The notes under the pieces: generated by a model
Databases searched by the model: none
Seen by the model: the letters and a program-made list of their open reading frames with translations, nothing else
Told to the model about the DNA's origin: nothing
Source of the DNA: JAGNZR01 sp051656905
GTDB lineage: Bacteria > Fusobacteriota > Fusobacteriia > Fusobacteriales > Fusobacteriaceae
Length of the DNA stretch: 51,780 nucleotides
Direction: 5' to 3'
NCBI GenBank assembly: GCA_051656905.1
Contig: JBOFJQ010000025.1
Span: forward strand, 1 to 51,780
Shown here: one piece after another, positions 1 to 8,015 of the stretch
How the letters are laid out: every line of letters starts with the position of its first letter
Numbering within the stretch: the first letter of the stretch is position 1
Program-made: the position numbers and the translations under genes

Positions 1-35
1 AGGAAATAAAGAAAAAGGGGAGGAGATACTTAAAA

Positions 36-725
36 ATGTTGATTTTAGCAATTGATACTTCTACGAAAGTAGGTGCAGTAGCTATTTATTCCCAAGATAA
101 AGGTGTAATAGCAGAGATAATTTTAAACTGTGGAAATAATCATTCTGAAAATATTATGAATGCAGTCGATGGGCTTTTTAAAATTTCTAAATATTCAATT
201 AAAGATATAGATAAAGTAGCTGTAAGCATAGGCCCTGGTTCTTTTACAGGAATTAGAATCGGAGTTGGAATAGCTAAAGGTTTAGCGTATTCTCTAGGAA
301 AACCAATTATAGGTGTAAACACACTGGATATAATTGCGAATTTATCAACTGTTGTAGATAATGATATAAAAGTTATATCTATGATAGATGCAAGAAAAGA
401 GAGAGTTTACTACGGTGTTTATAATAAACTACAGGATAATTTAGAATTAGAAAAAGATTATTGTGACGGAGAAATAAGAGAGATATTAACAGAGTATAAA
501 AATAATAAAGTTTTATTTTTAGGAGATGGAGCAATTAACTACAAAGAAATAATAAAAGAAGAGATGGGGGGGAATGCATTTTTTGCTAAAAATTCACTAT
601 CTATTCCAAGAGCTTCTATACTAGCTGAAATATCATTAGGAAAAGAGAATAATAATTTAATTACATTAGAACCTTACTATATTAGTAAATCTCAAGCTGA
701 AAGAAAGGTTACAAGCGAAAACTAA
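36..725 (+). CDS. tsaB: tRNA threonylcarbamoyladenosine biosynthesis protein TsaB
   Basis: 229-residue protein of the YeaZ/TsaB family, a non-catalytic ASKHA-fold partner that dimerises with TsaD and acts with TsaE to attach threonylcarbamoyl to A37 of ANN-decoding tRNAs in the cytoplasm. Seen: the N-terminal 'ILAIDTSTKVGAVAI' strand and the 'SIGPGSFTGIRIGVGIAKGLAYSLG' region (residues about 65-90, family hallmark GPGSFTGLR). Length is typical (about 220-230). The start is an ATG 10 nt after a strong GGGGAGGAG ribosome-binding site at 17-25. It is followed after 40 nt by a thioredoxin gene. MtaB, which modifies t6A further, is also in this window (27513-28820). Confidence 0.95.
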   Translation: MLILAIDTSTKVGAVAIYSQDKGVIAEIILNCGNNHSENIMNAVDGLFKISKYSIKDIDKVAVSIGPGSFTGIRIGVGIAKGLAYSLGKPIIGVNTLDIIANLSTVVDNDIKVISMIDARKERVYYGVYNKLQDNLELEKDYCDGEIREILTEYKNNKVLFLGDGAINYKEIIKEEMGGNAFFAKNSLSIPRASILAEISLGKENNNLITLEPYYISKSQAERKVTSEN

Positions 726-765
726 ACTATTCAAAGTTTTGTTTATGGAATTTATTGGGGGAAAT

Positions 766-1077
766 ATGGATAAGATTTTAGAAAATAAAAAAATGAATTT
801 TGATTCAGAAACCTATGAAGGGTTAACACTGCTTATATTTTGTGCTGAATGGTGTGGACCATGTAAAATAATAATGGCCTTAGTTGAAGATTTAGAGAAA
901 GAAACTGATAATGTTTATATTGTTAACGTTGATGAAAATCCTTTGATTGTAGAAAAGTACGGGGTAAAAAGTGTACCAACGATACTGTTTTTTAAAGATA
1001 AAAATTTAGTGGAGACATTAGTTGGATATAGAAATAGAAATGAACTAATGGAAAAAATACAATTATTGAAACAATAA
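766..1077 (+). CDS. Thioredoxin-family protein
   Basis: 103-residue thioredoxin-fold protein. Seen: the active site WCGPCK (Cys30 and Cys33) and the cis-proline loop 'SVPTILFF', both in the right place for a classical cytoplasmic thioredoxin, with no signal peptide. The ATG at 766 is preferred over an in-frame TTG at 739 and ATG at 745 because it lies 4 nt after a GGGGG ribosome-binding site (757-761) and gives the normal thioredoxin length. Role inferred from the family: thiol-disulfide reduction. It lies between tsaB and the lptD-like gene and probably shares their transcript. Whether it is the main thioredoxin or a specialised one cannot be decided here. Confidence 0.9.
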   Translation: MDKILENKKMNFDSETYEGLTLLIFCAEWCGPCKIIMALVEDLEKETDNVYIVNVDENPLIVEKYGVKSVPTILFFKDKNLVETLVGYRNRNELMEKIQLLKQ

Positions 1078-1113
1078 AATAGTGGGGAAAAAAATATAAA
1101 ATGGGGGAGCTTA

Positions 1114-4100
1114 GTGAAAAAAGATAATCGAAAAAATTTGTTATTAGGAGCTTTTTTAGTAGTAGCTATAACAACGTTTACTGAGAATGTGGTAGATGTT
1201 GATTTAAATGCAGATACATTAGTTTCAACAGAAGGATTAGAAGCTAATTATGGTGATCTTCAACTAAATGTTTTTGAGACAAGAAGAGATAAAGAAAAAG
1301 GTATGATATATATTGAGAAACCATTTAATGCTAAATTAAAAGATCCTAATAATAGGGGTTATTTAAAAGCTGAAAAGGGAAATATAACTGAAGATGGAAA
1401 GAATGGAGATTTTTATAATGCTTTTGGATATATTGATGTAAGCAGTGCTACTTATGCAGATTACCCTAATGAAAAGGTGTACTACGGTGGAAAAAAAATA
1501 GAGTATAGAAATGGAAATACTTTATTAACAAACGGTTGGTTTACAACAGATCCAAAAATTAGAAAAGTTGAAAATAATGACCCTAAAAAAGTAGGTTACC
1601 ATCTTATATCTGAAACAACATACATAGAACCAGATAAGCAGATAACATTTAAAAATATTGATTTTTATAAAGGTGATACAAGTTACCTTCCTTTTGAATT
1701 TCCATGGTTTAGACAGAATATAAGACCTACATCTTTAGTGCCTTTATTTCCAACATATGTATCAGGTGATGATGATTTTGGATTCGCTACTTCATGGGGA
1801 ACTTTATGGGGAAATAAAGATGATAAATATAAGGGTGGATTCGCTCCTAAAATATCTGACAAACAGGGATTAATGGTTGGAAGAATGGAGCACTGGTATA
1901 AGACTGATGACTTCGGATCAATGAAGTGGAATATGAATGATACTCAAGTTCTAAAGAAAAAAGATAGCGATGTTGACAAGAGATACCAGAATGAATTTAT
2001 TCATAAGTACTCAGGAGAGTATGGAAGTTTTGATATGAATATTTTAAGTGGAACTAATAATAATATTTCAGCTTTAGATAGTATAATAGATGATAAAAAA
2101 GATACTAACTTTTTCTCAAAAGGGCCTGGGAAAGGTCATGAAGTAAAAAAAACAGATAGAAATGAGTTTATTAATTTAGAAACAGAGTTAAAAGGAATGG
2201 GGAAAGATAAAGACATAAATTTTACATCTAAAATAAAGCAAGTTACAGATAAAGATGCTTATGATCTTATGTTATATGATGAACTTGATAATGCTAATAA
2301 TATGCCAGGAGTTACCAATGGTACACTGGGTGGAGCAAGTGGATCATCTCTTTATACTAACTTAGGTTTATATAAAGATAATGATAACTATAAAGTTGGA
2401 GGTTACTATAACTATTTAAAAGAGATGGCTCCAGGGTCAACAGGGCTAGATAGAAGTAAAGATGAAAGCTATGGTTTTGAAGTTTTTGATAAAAGAAATA
2501 AACTTCATGCTAACTATGATAAATCAACTAGAGATAAATATAGAAAGTTAACATTCATGGAGCAAAATGAAGATTTAAAACCACAGTTGTTTACAAATAG
2601 AGGAGAATCTTTAAGTAGTACATTAACAGGGCAATATGGAGACTATACAGTTCAATCAATACCTGAGTATGATAAATATAACAGTGAAACATTTAAATTT
2701 ACAGCAGGAGAGTATTCTGTAGGAAGTTTTGATAGCATTTCTGGAGCTGACGTAAAGAAAATTGAAAATGAACTATCTTATTTACAGGATGCAACAAGAG
2801 ATACAGTACAGTATAGAAAATCTTCTGATACTTCTTATCAAGGTAGAGCTACGAGAGGAAGAGATAATGAGTATAATAGATATGAAAACATTGTAGAGGA
2901 AAGAGCAACAGAGAGTAGAGGTTGGTCAAGTTTATACAATAAAGATTTCGCTTTCACACTAGGTGGAGGAACAGAAAAAAGTAGAATAAAAGATAGAGAA
3001 GGTATCTATAACTATGAATATGGAGATAGAGACAAAGAAGGAAAAGGATATAAGAAATATGAATATGAATCAGAATTCGTAGATTATAAACTTGAGAAAA
3101 AACCATTTGAAATAGGTTCTTTTGGTAAAATCGGAGCTTATGCAGGTGGAAGATATGATAAATATTCAGATCAATATGTAACAGGTGTTGACAAAAATGA
3201 TCTTGCAGAAAATTCAACTAGAACTGATTTAGGATTTACTCACAGTGTAGATTTATTAAAGGGTAAAGGAAATAAATTAGGAAATGATTTTGGATATTCA
3301 TACCAAAACTATAACGAAGAAAATGAACTATTTAAACATAAAGAAAACTTTAATAAGTTTGAAGACACAGTTAGATTTGACACATCATCAGTAGATGGAG
3401 TTTATAAGGTTAACTATGATATGGTTGATAGTGCAAGTACAGGAGATAAGAAAAATACTGTATTACAAAATAGTTTAGATTTAGATTTAGCTCGTGATCA
3501 AAAGCTAAAACTTACTTATGGAACAAATGAGAGATTTACAAATGATAATGAACCTGAAGAGAATAAAAATGATTTAAGTTATAAAAATTATGGATTTAAT
3601 TATAAATATAAGCAACACACTTTTGATTATAAGAGACAAGAGATAGATTATGAGATTTGGAAAATAGAAAATACAGATGACTCTTTTGAAGAGATTAAAA
3701 TGGATACATATACATATTCATATGATTTTGAAGATAGAGATAGACTTACTTTAAATTATATTAATGGTAGTGACACAAGAGATAACTATACTAGAGATAT
3801 AAAAGAGATAGATACTGATAAGAAAATGTATGGAGTATCTTACTTAGATTATGGTCCACGTTATGAAAATAAATATTCTGCTAATTATGGTAGAAATAGA
3901 TATAATGGACAAGCTTCATACGATGAAAAGAATGCTAACTCTTTATCTTATTCAACTGATACTTATGGACTTGGATATTCATTCTTAGATAAGAGCATGG
4001 ATCCAGAATTTTTAAAAACATATGCTTTAAAAGAGTTTGATAAAGATGAAGAAAACCTAACTACTGAAGATTTAGATAAAGCAGCATATATATTAAAAGA

Positions 4101-4779
4101 GCGTCAACAACAAAGAAAAGACGGTATTCAGAAGTTTAATTTAACTGAATCTTGGAAGAGACCAGAAGCCTTTACAGGGGATTATAACCGTAAATTCTCA
4201 ATTAATGGATATGCAGAAAAAAATAAAGATAAGTATGATCAGACAGGAGATTTTGTTGATTCACTGGAAGATGTAGGATTTAATGTTGGATATTCTCAAA
4301 GAAGAATTGGTATAGGATTTGGATATTCTAAAGAGGTAAATAACAAAGGGGCATGGCTTGGTAGACCTGGAACAGAAAAGCAAAGTAGTGATATTGATGA
4401 CGAGTATAGAGTAATGCTTAATATGAAAATAGGTAAACCAAGTGAAGGTTATAGAGTAACTGCTTATGGAAAGCTAGAAAAAGATTACTATTATGATGAC
4501 AATGGTCCAGGGGAAAGTAAAAATGCAAGAACTATCGGAGTTGAACTAGGAAAAGAGATGGGATACTATGAGTGGTCAATTGCATACTATACAGAGTATG
4601 ATTTTGGTAAGAGAGATAACGAATGGAAAGTAGCTCTGCAATTTGCATTGTTAACATTCCCAGATATGCCTCTTTTTGGAATCGGAGCTAAACAAAATGC
4701 TGGAGATAATTCGAAAAGTCCAATATCATCAGTTTTAAGCGGTATTAAAGCTACTGATGTTGATTTTGACGATAATTAA
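1114..4779 (+). CDS. lptD: LptD/OstA-like outer-membrane LPS-assembly protein
   Basis: 1221-residue exported protein. Seen: a basic N-terminus followed by a hydrophobic signal segment (residues about 9-23). Next comes an OstA-like beta-jellyroll region (about 28-130, 'LNADTLVSTEGLEANYGD'), then 'SYLPFEFPWFRQNIRPTSLVPLFP', which resembles the family's proline-rich barrel entry. A very long tail of alternating Tyr/aromatic and charged strands, rich in Asp, Lys, Tyr and Asn, looks like a large beta-barrel. Known: LptD inserts LPS into the outer leaflet. The protein is much longer than E. coli LptD (about 780) and contains no cysteine, so the disulfides of the E. coli protein cannot form. The GTG start at 1114 follows GGGGGAG at 1103-1109. 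It could be a divergent LptD-like porin, but the OstA-to-barrel order favours LptD. Confidence 0.8.
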   Translation: MKKDNRKNLLLGAFLVVAITTFTENVVDVDLNADTLVSTEGLEANYGDLQLNVFETRRDKEKGMIYIEKPFNAKLKDPNNRGYLKAEKGNITEDGKNGDFYNAFGYIDVSSATYADYPNEKVYYGGKKIEYRNGNTLLTNGWFTTDPKIRKVENNDPKKVGYHLISETTYIEPDKQITFKNIDFYKGDTSYLPFEFPWFRQNIRPTSLVPLFPTYVSGDDDFGFATSWGTLWGNKDDKYKGGFAPKISDKQGLMVGRMEHWYKTDDFGSMKWNMNDTQVLKKKDSDVDKRYQNEFIHKYSGEYGSFDMNILSGTNNNISALDSIIDDKKDTNFFSKGPGKGHEVKKTDRNEFINLETELKGMGKDKDINFTSKIKQVTDKDAYDLMLYDELDNANNMPGVTNGTLGGASGSSLYTNLGLYKDNDNYKVGGYYNYLKEMAPGSTGLDRSKDESYGFEVFDKRNKLHANYDKSTRDKYRKLTFMEQNEDLKPQLFTNRGESLSSTLTGQYGDYTVQSIPEYDKYNSETFKFTAGEYSVGSFDSISGADVKKIENELSYLQDATRDTVQYRKSSDTSYQGRATRGRDNEYNRYENIVEERATESRGWSSLYNKDFAFTLGGGTEKSRIKDREGIYNYEYGDRDKEGKGYKKYEYESEFVDYKLEKKPFEIGSFGKIGAYAGGRYDKYSDQYVTGVDKNDLAENSTRTDLGFTHSVDLLKGKGNKLGNDFGYSYQNYNEENELFKHKENFNKFEDTVRFDTSSVDGVYKVNYDMVDSASTGDKKNTVLQNSLDLDLARDQKLKLTYGTNERFTNDNEPEENKNDLSYKNYGFNYKYKQHTFDYKRQEIDYEIWKIENTDDSFEEIKMDTYTYSYDFEDRDRLTLNYINGSDTRDNYTRDIKEIDTDKKMYGVSYLDYGPRYENKYSANYGRNRYNGQASYDEKNANSLSYSTDTYGLGYSFLDKSMDPEFLKTYALKEFDKDEENLTTEDLDKAAYILKERQQQRKDGIQKFNLTESWKRPEAFTGDYNRKFSINGYAEKNKDKYDQTGDFVDSLEDVGFNVGYSQRRIGIGFGYSKEVNNKGAWLGRPGTEKQSSDIDDEYRVMLNMKIGKPSEGYRVTAYGKLEKDYYYDDNGPGESKNARTIGVELGKEMGYYEWSIAYYTEYDFGKRDNEWKVALQFALLTFPDMPLFGIGAKQNAGDNSKSPISSVLSGIKATDVDFDDN

Positions 4780-4781
4780 TA

Positions 4782-4810
4782 TTGACAATTAAATAAATTT
4801 ACTGTAAACT
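4782..4810 (+). promoter_or_regulatory. Promoter of the thrS leader transcript
   Basis: TTGACA (4782-4787), a spacer of exactly 17 nt, then TAAACT (4805-4810), a near-consensus sigma-70-type promoter. It begins 3 nt after the stop codon of the lptD-like gene. Expected transcription start is near 4817, which places the threonine-rich leader ORF and the attenuator inside the transcript. Confidence 0.8.
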
Positions 4811-4873
4811 TTACAGAAGAATAGTTGAAATATACTATCATTTTCTTAAGTAAATTAAAGGAGTTGTATTTTT

Positions 4874-4933
4874 ATGTTAAGAGTGACTACCACTACCACG
4901 AATACTTTTTACAGATTGGGTCTAGTGAGATAA
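4874..4933 (+). CDS. Threonine-rich leader peptide of thrS
   Basis: A 19-codon ORF: Met-Leu-Arg-Val, five consecutive Thr, Asn-Thr-Phe-Tyr-Arg-Leu-Gly-Leu-Val-Arg, then TAA. The Thr codons are ACT ACC ACT ACC ACG followed by AAT ACT. AAAGGAG at 4857-4863 stands 10 nt before the ATG, so translation initiation is plausible. ACC and ACG are rarer than ACA/ACT in the neighbouring genes, so the run is not background composition. The peptide matches the classical logic of amino-acid attenuator leaders (known for the enterobacterial thr, his and leu operons): the ribosome senses charged tRNA-Thr. The product itself probably has no function. Translation is inferred from sequence only. Confidence 0.82.
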   Translation: MLRVTTTTTNTFYRLGLVR

Positions 4934-4944
4934 TTATTATCAAA

Positions 4945-5028
4945 ATAGACACAAATCTTTTTGAGTTATCTTAAAGTGTCTATAGTGGTTGCTTGTAATT
5001 AAATATACAATTTTGTATATATACCATT
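4945..5028 (+). promoter_or_regulatory. Attenuator leader: competing RNA pairings upstream of thrS
   Basis: Seen: a perfect 8-bp stem ATAGACAC (4945-4952) / GTGTCTAT (4976-4983); a 7-bp stem TATACAA (5004-5010) / TTGTATA (5013-5019); and the element TAGTGGT (4983-4989). TAGTGGT is exactly complementary to ACCACTA inside the Thr-codon run (4889-4895). Its last six bases can instead pair with ACCATT (5023-5028), the 5' arm of the terminator. Inference: a ribosome stalled at Thr codons hides 4889-4895, frees TAGTGGT and favours the antiterminator. Otherwise TAGTGGT pairs with the leader codons and the terminator forms. Confidence 0.65.
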
Positions 5029-5059
5029 TAGGCTCTTTAGCTTAAATGGTATTTTTTTT
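5022..5059 (+). terminator. Intrinsic terminator (attenuator) upstream of thrS
   Basis: TACCATTTA (5022-5030) and TAAATGGTA (5043-5051) are perfect complements. GGCT/AGCT extends the stem inward to 13 bp with a CTTT loop, and eight T follow directly (5052-5059). It lies 85 nt before the thrS start and about 88 nt after the leader-ORF stop, where an attenuator terminator is expected. Confidence 0.88.
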
Positions 5060-5144
5060 CACAAATACTTAAGAGTGAAACAGAGATAAAGATATGTATA
5101 TTATCAAAAATAAAAAATTAAATTTAAATATAGGGGTGTTAAAA

Positions 5145-7058
5145 ATGAAGATAATGTTACCAAGTGGAGATTCAATGATTTTTGAAGAAAAAGTTAACAT
5201 GTTTGAAATAGCTAAAAAAATTAGTAGCTCATTAGCTAAAAAATCTGTAGGAGCAAAAGTTGACGGTGAATTTGTTGACATGAGCTATATCTTAGATAGA
5301 GATGCAAATGTTGAGCTAATAACAATAGATTCTCCAGAGGGAGAAGAGATAGTAAGACACTCTACAGCTCACTTAATGGCTCATGCTGTTACAAGATTAT
5401 TCCCAGAAACAAAAGTAGCAATAGGACCAGCTATAGAAAATGGATTTTATTATGACTTTGATCCAAAAGAGCAATTCACAGATGAAGATTTAGTAAAAAT
5501 TGAAGCTGAAATGAAAAAAATAGCTAAAGAAAATATAAAAATAGAAAGACTAATGATGACTCGTGAAGATGCAATAGAGCATTTCAAAGGGTTAGGAGAG
5601 ATATATAAAGTTGAGATTATTGAACAAATAGCTAAGGGAGAAATGTTATCTTTCTATAAGCAACAAGACTTTATGGATCTTTGCCGTGGACCTCACGTAC
5701 CATCGACTTCTTACTTAAAAAGTTTCAAACTTAAAAGTTTAGCAGGAGCTTACTGGAGAGGAGATTCTAAAAATAAAATGTTACAAAGAATATATGGACT
5801 TGCTTTCTCTGATGATCAAAGATTAAAAGATCACCTAATATTCTTAGAAGAAGCTGAAAAAAGAGACCATAGAAAAATAGGAAAAGAGTTAGATTTATTC
5901 TTTATGAGTGAGTATGGACCAGGATTCCCATTCTTCTTACCAAAAGGTATGGTTATGAGAAACGTTCTTATAGATTTATGGAGAAAAGAGCATGAAAAAG
6001 CTGGTTATGAGCAGATTCAAACTCCTATAATGTTAAACAAAGAATTATGGGAAACATCAGGACACTGGTTTAACTATAGAGAAAACATGTATACTTCAGA
6101 AATTGATGAGCAAGAGTTTGCTATAAAACCAATGAACTGTCCAGGTGGAATGCTTGCATATAAGCACCATATACACTCATATAAAGAGTTACCAATTAGA
6201 ACTGGAGAATTAGGTCAAGTACATAGACATGAGTTCTCAGGAGCCTTACATGGATTAATGAGAGTTAGAACATTTACACAGGATGATGCTCATATCTTTA
6301 TGAGACCAGATCAGATAGAAGAAGAGATAATTGGAGTAATTAACCTTATAGATAAATTCTATAAAGGATTATTTGGATTTGAATATGCAATAGAGTTATC
6401 AACAAGACCTGAAAATTCTATAGGATCTCAAGAAATATGGGATACTTCAGAAGCTGCTCTTGCAGCTGCATTAAAGAAAGTTGGAAGAGATTTCAAAATT
6501 AATGCTGGAGATGGAGCATTTTATGGTCCAAAACTAGACTTTAAAATTAAAGATGCAATAGGAAGAGTTTGGCAATGTGGAACAGTTCAACTTGACTTAA
6601 ACTTACCAGAGAGATTCGATTTATCATATATTGGAGAAGATGGAGAAAAACATAGACCAGTAATGATTCATAGAGTTGTTTATGGTTCTATAGAAAGATT
6701 TATGGGGATATTAATGGAGCACTATGCAGGAGCATTCCCACTATGGCTTGCACCAACTCAAGTAAAAGTATTAACACTTAATGATGAGGTAATATCTTAT
6801 GCTAAAGAAGTAGTTGAACAATTAAAAGAAAAGGGAATAAGAGCTGAGCTTGATGATAGAGCTGAATCAATTGGATATAAAATTAGAGAAGCTAATGGAA
6901 AATATAAGATTCCAGTTCAAATTATCATAGGAAAAGAGGAATTAGAAAAGCAAACTGTAAATGTAAGAAGAAGAGGATCACAGGATCAAGTTTCTTATAA
7001 CTTATGCAACTTTATAGAAGAAATTACTGAAGAAGCAAGAATTAAATTTGATAAATAA
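5145..7058 (+). CDS. thrS: Threonyl-tRNA synthetase
   Basis: 637-residue class II aminoacyl-tRNA synthetase that charges tRNA-Thr in the cytoplasm. Seen in order: TGS domain (residues about 1-62), editing domain with the HxxxH motif (His72/His76, 'RHSTAHLMAH') and a later Cys-His element in 'LCRGPHVPS'. Then the catalytic domain with 'KPMNCPGG' (Zn-ligand Cys), 'RVRTFTQDDAHIF' and the motif 3 region 'HRVVYGSIERFMGILMEH', and a C-terminal anticodon-binding domain. The ATG at 5145 follows AGGGGTG and gives the usual length and a normal TGS start; an upstream in-frame ATG at 5094 would add an unconserved tail. Expression is probably controlled by the attenuator at 4874-5059. Confidence 0.97.
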   Translation: MKIMLPSGDSMIFEEKVNMFEIAKKISSSLAKKSVGAKVDGEFVDMSYILDRDANVELITIDSPEGEEIVRHSTAHLMAHAVTRLFPETKVAIGPAIENGFYYDFDPKEQFTDEDLVKIEAEMKKIAKENIKIERLMMTREDAIEHFKGLGEIYKVEIIEQIAKGEMLSFYKQQDFMDLCRGPHVPSTSYLKSFKLKSLAGAYWRGDSKNKMLQRIYGLAFSDDQRLKDHLIFLEEAEKRDHRKIGKELDLFFMSEYGPGFPFFLPKGMVMRNVLIDLWRKEHEKAGYEQIQTPIMLNKELWETSGHWFNYRENMYTSEIDEQEFAIKPMNCPGGMLAYKHHIHSYKELPIRTGELGQVHRHEFSGALHGLMRVRTFTQDDAHIFMRPDQIEEEIIGVINLIDKFYKGLFGFEYAIELSTRPENSIGSQEIWDTSEAALAAALKKVGRDFKINAGDGAFYGPKLDFKIKDAIGRVWQCGTVQLDLNLPERFDLSYIGEDGEKHRPVMIHRVVYGSIERFMGILMEHYAGAFPLWLAPTQVKVLTLNDEVISYAKEVVEQLKEKGIRAELDDRAESIGYKIREANGKYKIPVQIIIGKEELEKQTVNVRRRGSQDQVSYNLCNFIEEITEEARIKFDK

Positions 7059-7073
7059 TAAATATTTATTATT
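7054..7073. repeat. 20-bp perfect AT palindrome at the end of thrS
   Basis: A 20-nt inverted repeat centred on AATATT overlaps the thrS stop codon. It is pure A/T, could form only a weak hairpin, and has no following T-tract. It may slow transcription or protect the 3' end, or be a composition accident. YebC starts 39 nt downstream, so read-through from thrS is likely. Confidence 0.3.
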
Positions 7074-7111
7074 AGAGATTAAATACTAAAATAAAAAGTG
7101 GAGGATTAAAA

Positions 7112-7858
7112 GTGGCAGGACACAGTAAATGGAACAACATCAAACACAGAAAAGGGGCTCAAGATAAAAAAAGAGCATCAGTGTTTACAAAAATAGGAAG
7201 AGAGATAACTATCGCAGCTAAAGAAGGTGGTGGAGATCCAGGATTTAACCCTAGATTAAGACTTGCAATAGAAAAAGCTAAATCAGCAAACATGACTAAG
7301 GACGTTCTTGAAAGAGCAATTAAGAAGGGAACAGGAGAGTTAGCTGGGGATGAAATGATGGAAATCAGATACGAGGGGTATGGACCTTGTGGAACAGCTT
7401 TCATTGTTGAGTGTGTAACTGACAATAAAAATAGAACAGCTGGAGAAGTAAGAGCTGCTTTTACTAAAAAAGGTGGAAATTTAGGAACTGATGGTGCTGT
7501 ATCTTGGAAATTTAAAAAAGTTGGACTTATCACAGTATCAGCAAAAGGATTAGATTCTGATGAATTTATGATGGCAGCTTTAGAAGCTGGAGCAGAGGAT
7601 GTTAAAATGGAAGATGAGTTATTTGAAATAATAACTGATTTTACAGAGTTCCAAACTGTTTTAGGAAACCTAACTACAGCAGGATTTAAGTATGAAGATG
7701 CAGAAATAACAATGTTACCTGATAATAAAGTTGATATTACTGATTTAGATACAGCTAAAAAAGTTATGTTTTTATTCGATACATTAGATGAATTAGATGA
7801 TGTTCAAGATGTTTATGCAGATTTTGATATTCCTGATGATATTTTAGAAAAATTATAA
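7112..7858 (+). CDS. yebC: YebC/PmpR-family protein
   Basis: 248-residue member of the YebC family, cytoplasmic proteins described as transcriptional regulators (PmpR) and, more recently, as ribosome-associated factors that help translation of proline-rich stretches. Seen: the nearly invariant N-terminus 'MAGHSKWNNIKHRKGAQDKK', the basic 'KIGREITIAAKEGGGDP' segment and a conserved acidic C-terminal half ending 'DVQDVYADFDIPDD'. Length is typical. The GTG start follows GTGGAGG at 7098-7104. It lies after thrS with a 53-nt gap and is closed by the terminator at 7867-7910. Confidence 0.95.
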   Translation: MAGHSKWNNIKHRKGAQDKKRASVFTKIGREITIAAKEGGGDPGFNPRLRLAIEKAKSANMTKDVLERAIKKGTGELAGDEMMEIRYEGYGPCGTAFIVECVTDNKNRTAGEVRAAFTKKGGNLGTDGAVSWKFKKVGLITVSAKGLDSDEFMMAALEAGAEDVKMEDELFEIITDFTEFQTVLGNLTTAGFKYEDAEITMLPDNKVDITDLDTAKKVMFLFDTLDELDDVQDVYADFDIPDDILEKL

Positions 7859-7866
7859 TAAAAAAT

Positions 7867-7910
7867 AAAAAAGTTAGGAGGCAGATGCAAATTTGTCTTC
7901 TAACTTTTTT
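7867..7910. terminator. Intrinsic terminator after yebC
   Basis: A 17-bp stem: AAAAAAGTTAG plus GAGGCA on the left (7867-7883), matched by TGTCTT plus CTAACTTTTTT on the right (7894-7910), with two G-T pairs and a loop of about 10 nt. The A-run and T-run make it usable on both strands, but only yebC converges on it. Confidence 0.9.
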
Positions 7911-7976
7911 ATTTTAAGTATATTTTTTTTACTTTATAATGTAGAATATGAGAATAAAGTTATAATAAAAATAAAA

Positions 7977-8015
7977 GGGGGATTATGATATAGAATTCTA
8001 TATCATATAAAAAAT
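7977..8015 (+). promoter_or_regulatory. SD-hairpin-AUG arrangement in the proC 5' leader
   Basis: A ribosome-binding site GGGGG (7977-7981) is separated from the proC ATG (8016) by 34 nt, too far for direct use. Between them lies a perfect 24-bp palindrome (7984-8007: 10-bp stem, AATT loop). If the hairpin folds, the effective distance becomes about 10 nt, the ideal spacing. An ATG at 7985 inside the palindrome is followed by ATA TAG, a two-codon mini-ORF. It could alternatively be a DNA operator for a dimeric regulator. TATAAT boxes upstream (7935-7940 and 7961-7966) may mark promoters but lack clear -35 boxes. Confidence 0.6.

Noticed and set aside
4810..5060. T-box riboswitch upstream of thrS
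   Set aside because: The length fits, but there is no T-box antiterminator bulge sequence (UGGNACC-type) and no stem I motifs. The Thr-rich leader ORF explains the region better.
5094..5144. thrS start at ATG 5094
   Set aside because: It would add 17 unconserved residues before the TGS domain; the ATG at 5145 has a ribosome-binding site and gives the family length.
7159..7533. 124-residue minus-strand reading frame inside yebC
   Set aside because: It mirrors conserved codons of yebC, has no ribosome-binding site or known motif, and lies fully inside a clear gene.
7985..7993. Palindrome at proC as an insertion-site or cloning remnant (central GAATTC)
   Set aside because: The 24-nt repeat is perfect over its whole length, lacks vector-like flanks, and sits exactly between the ribosome-binding site and start, so a regulatory role is more likely than a remnant.
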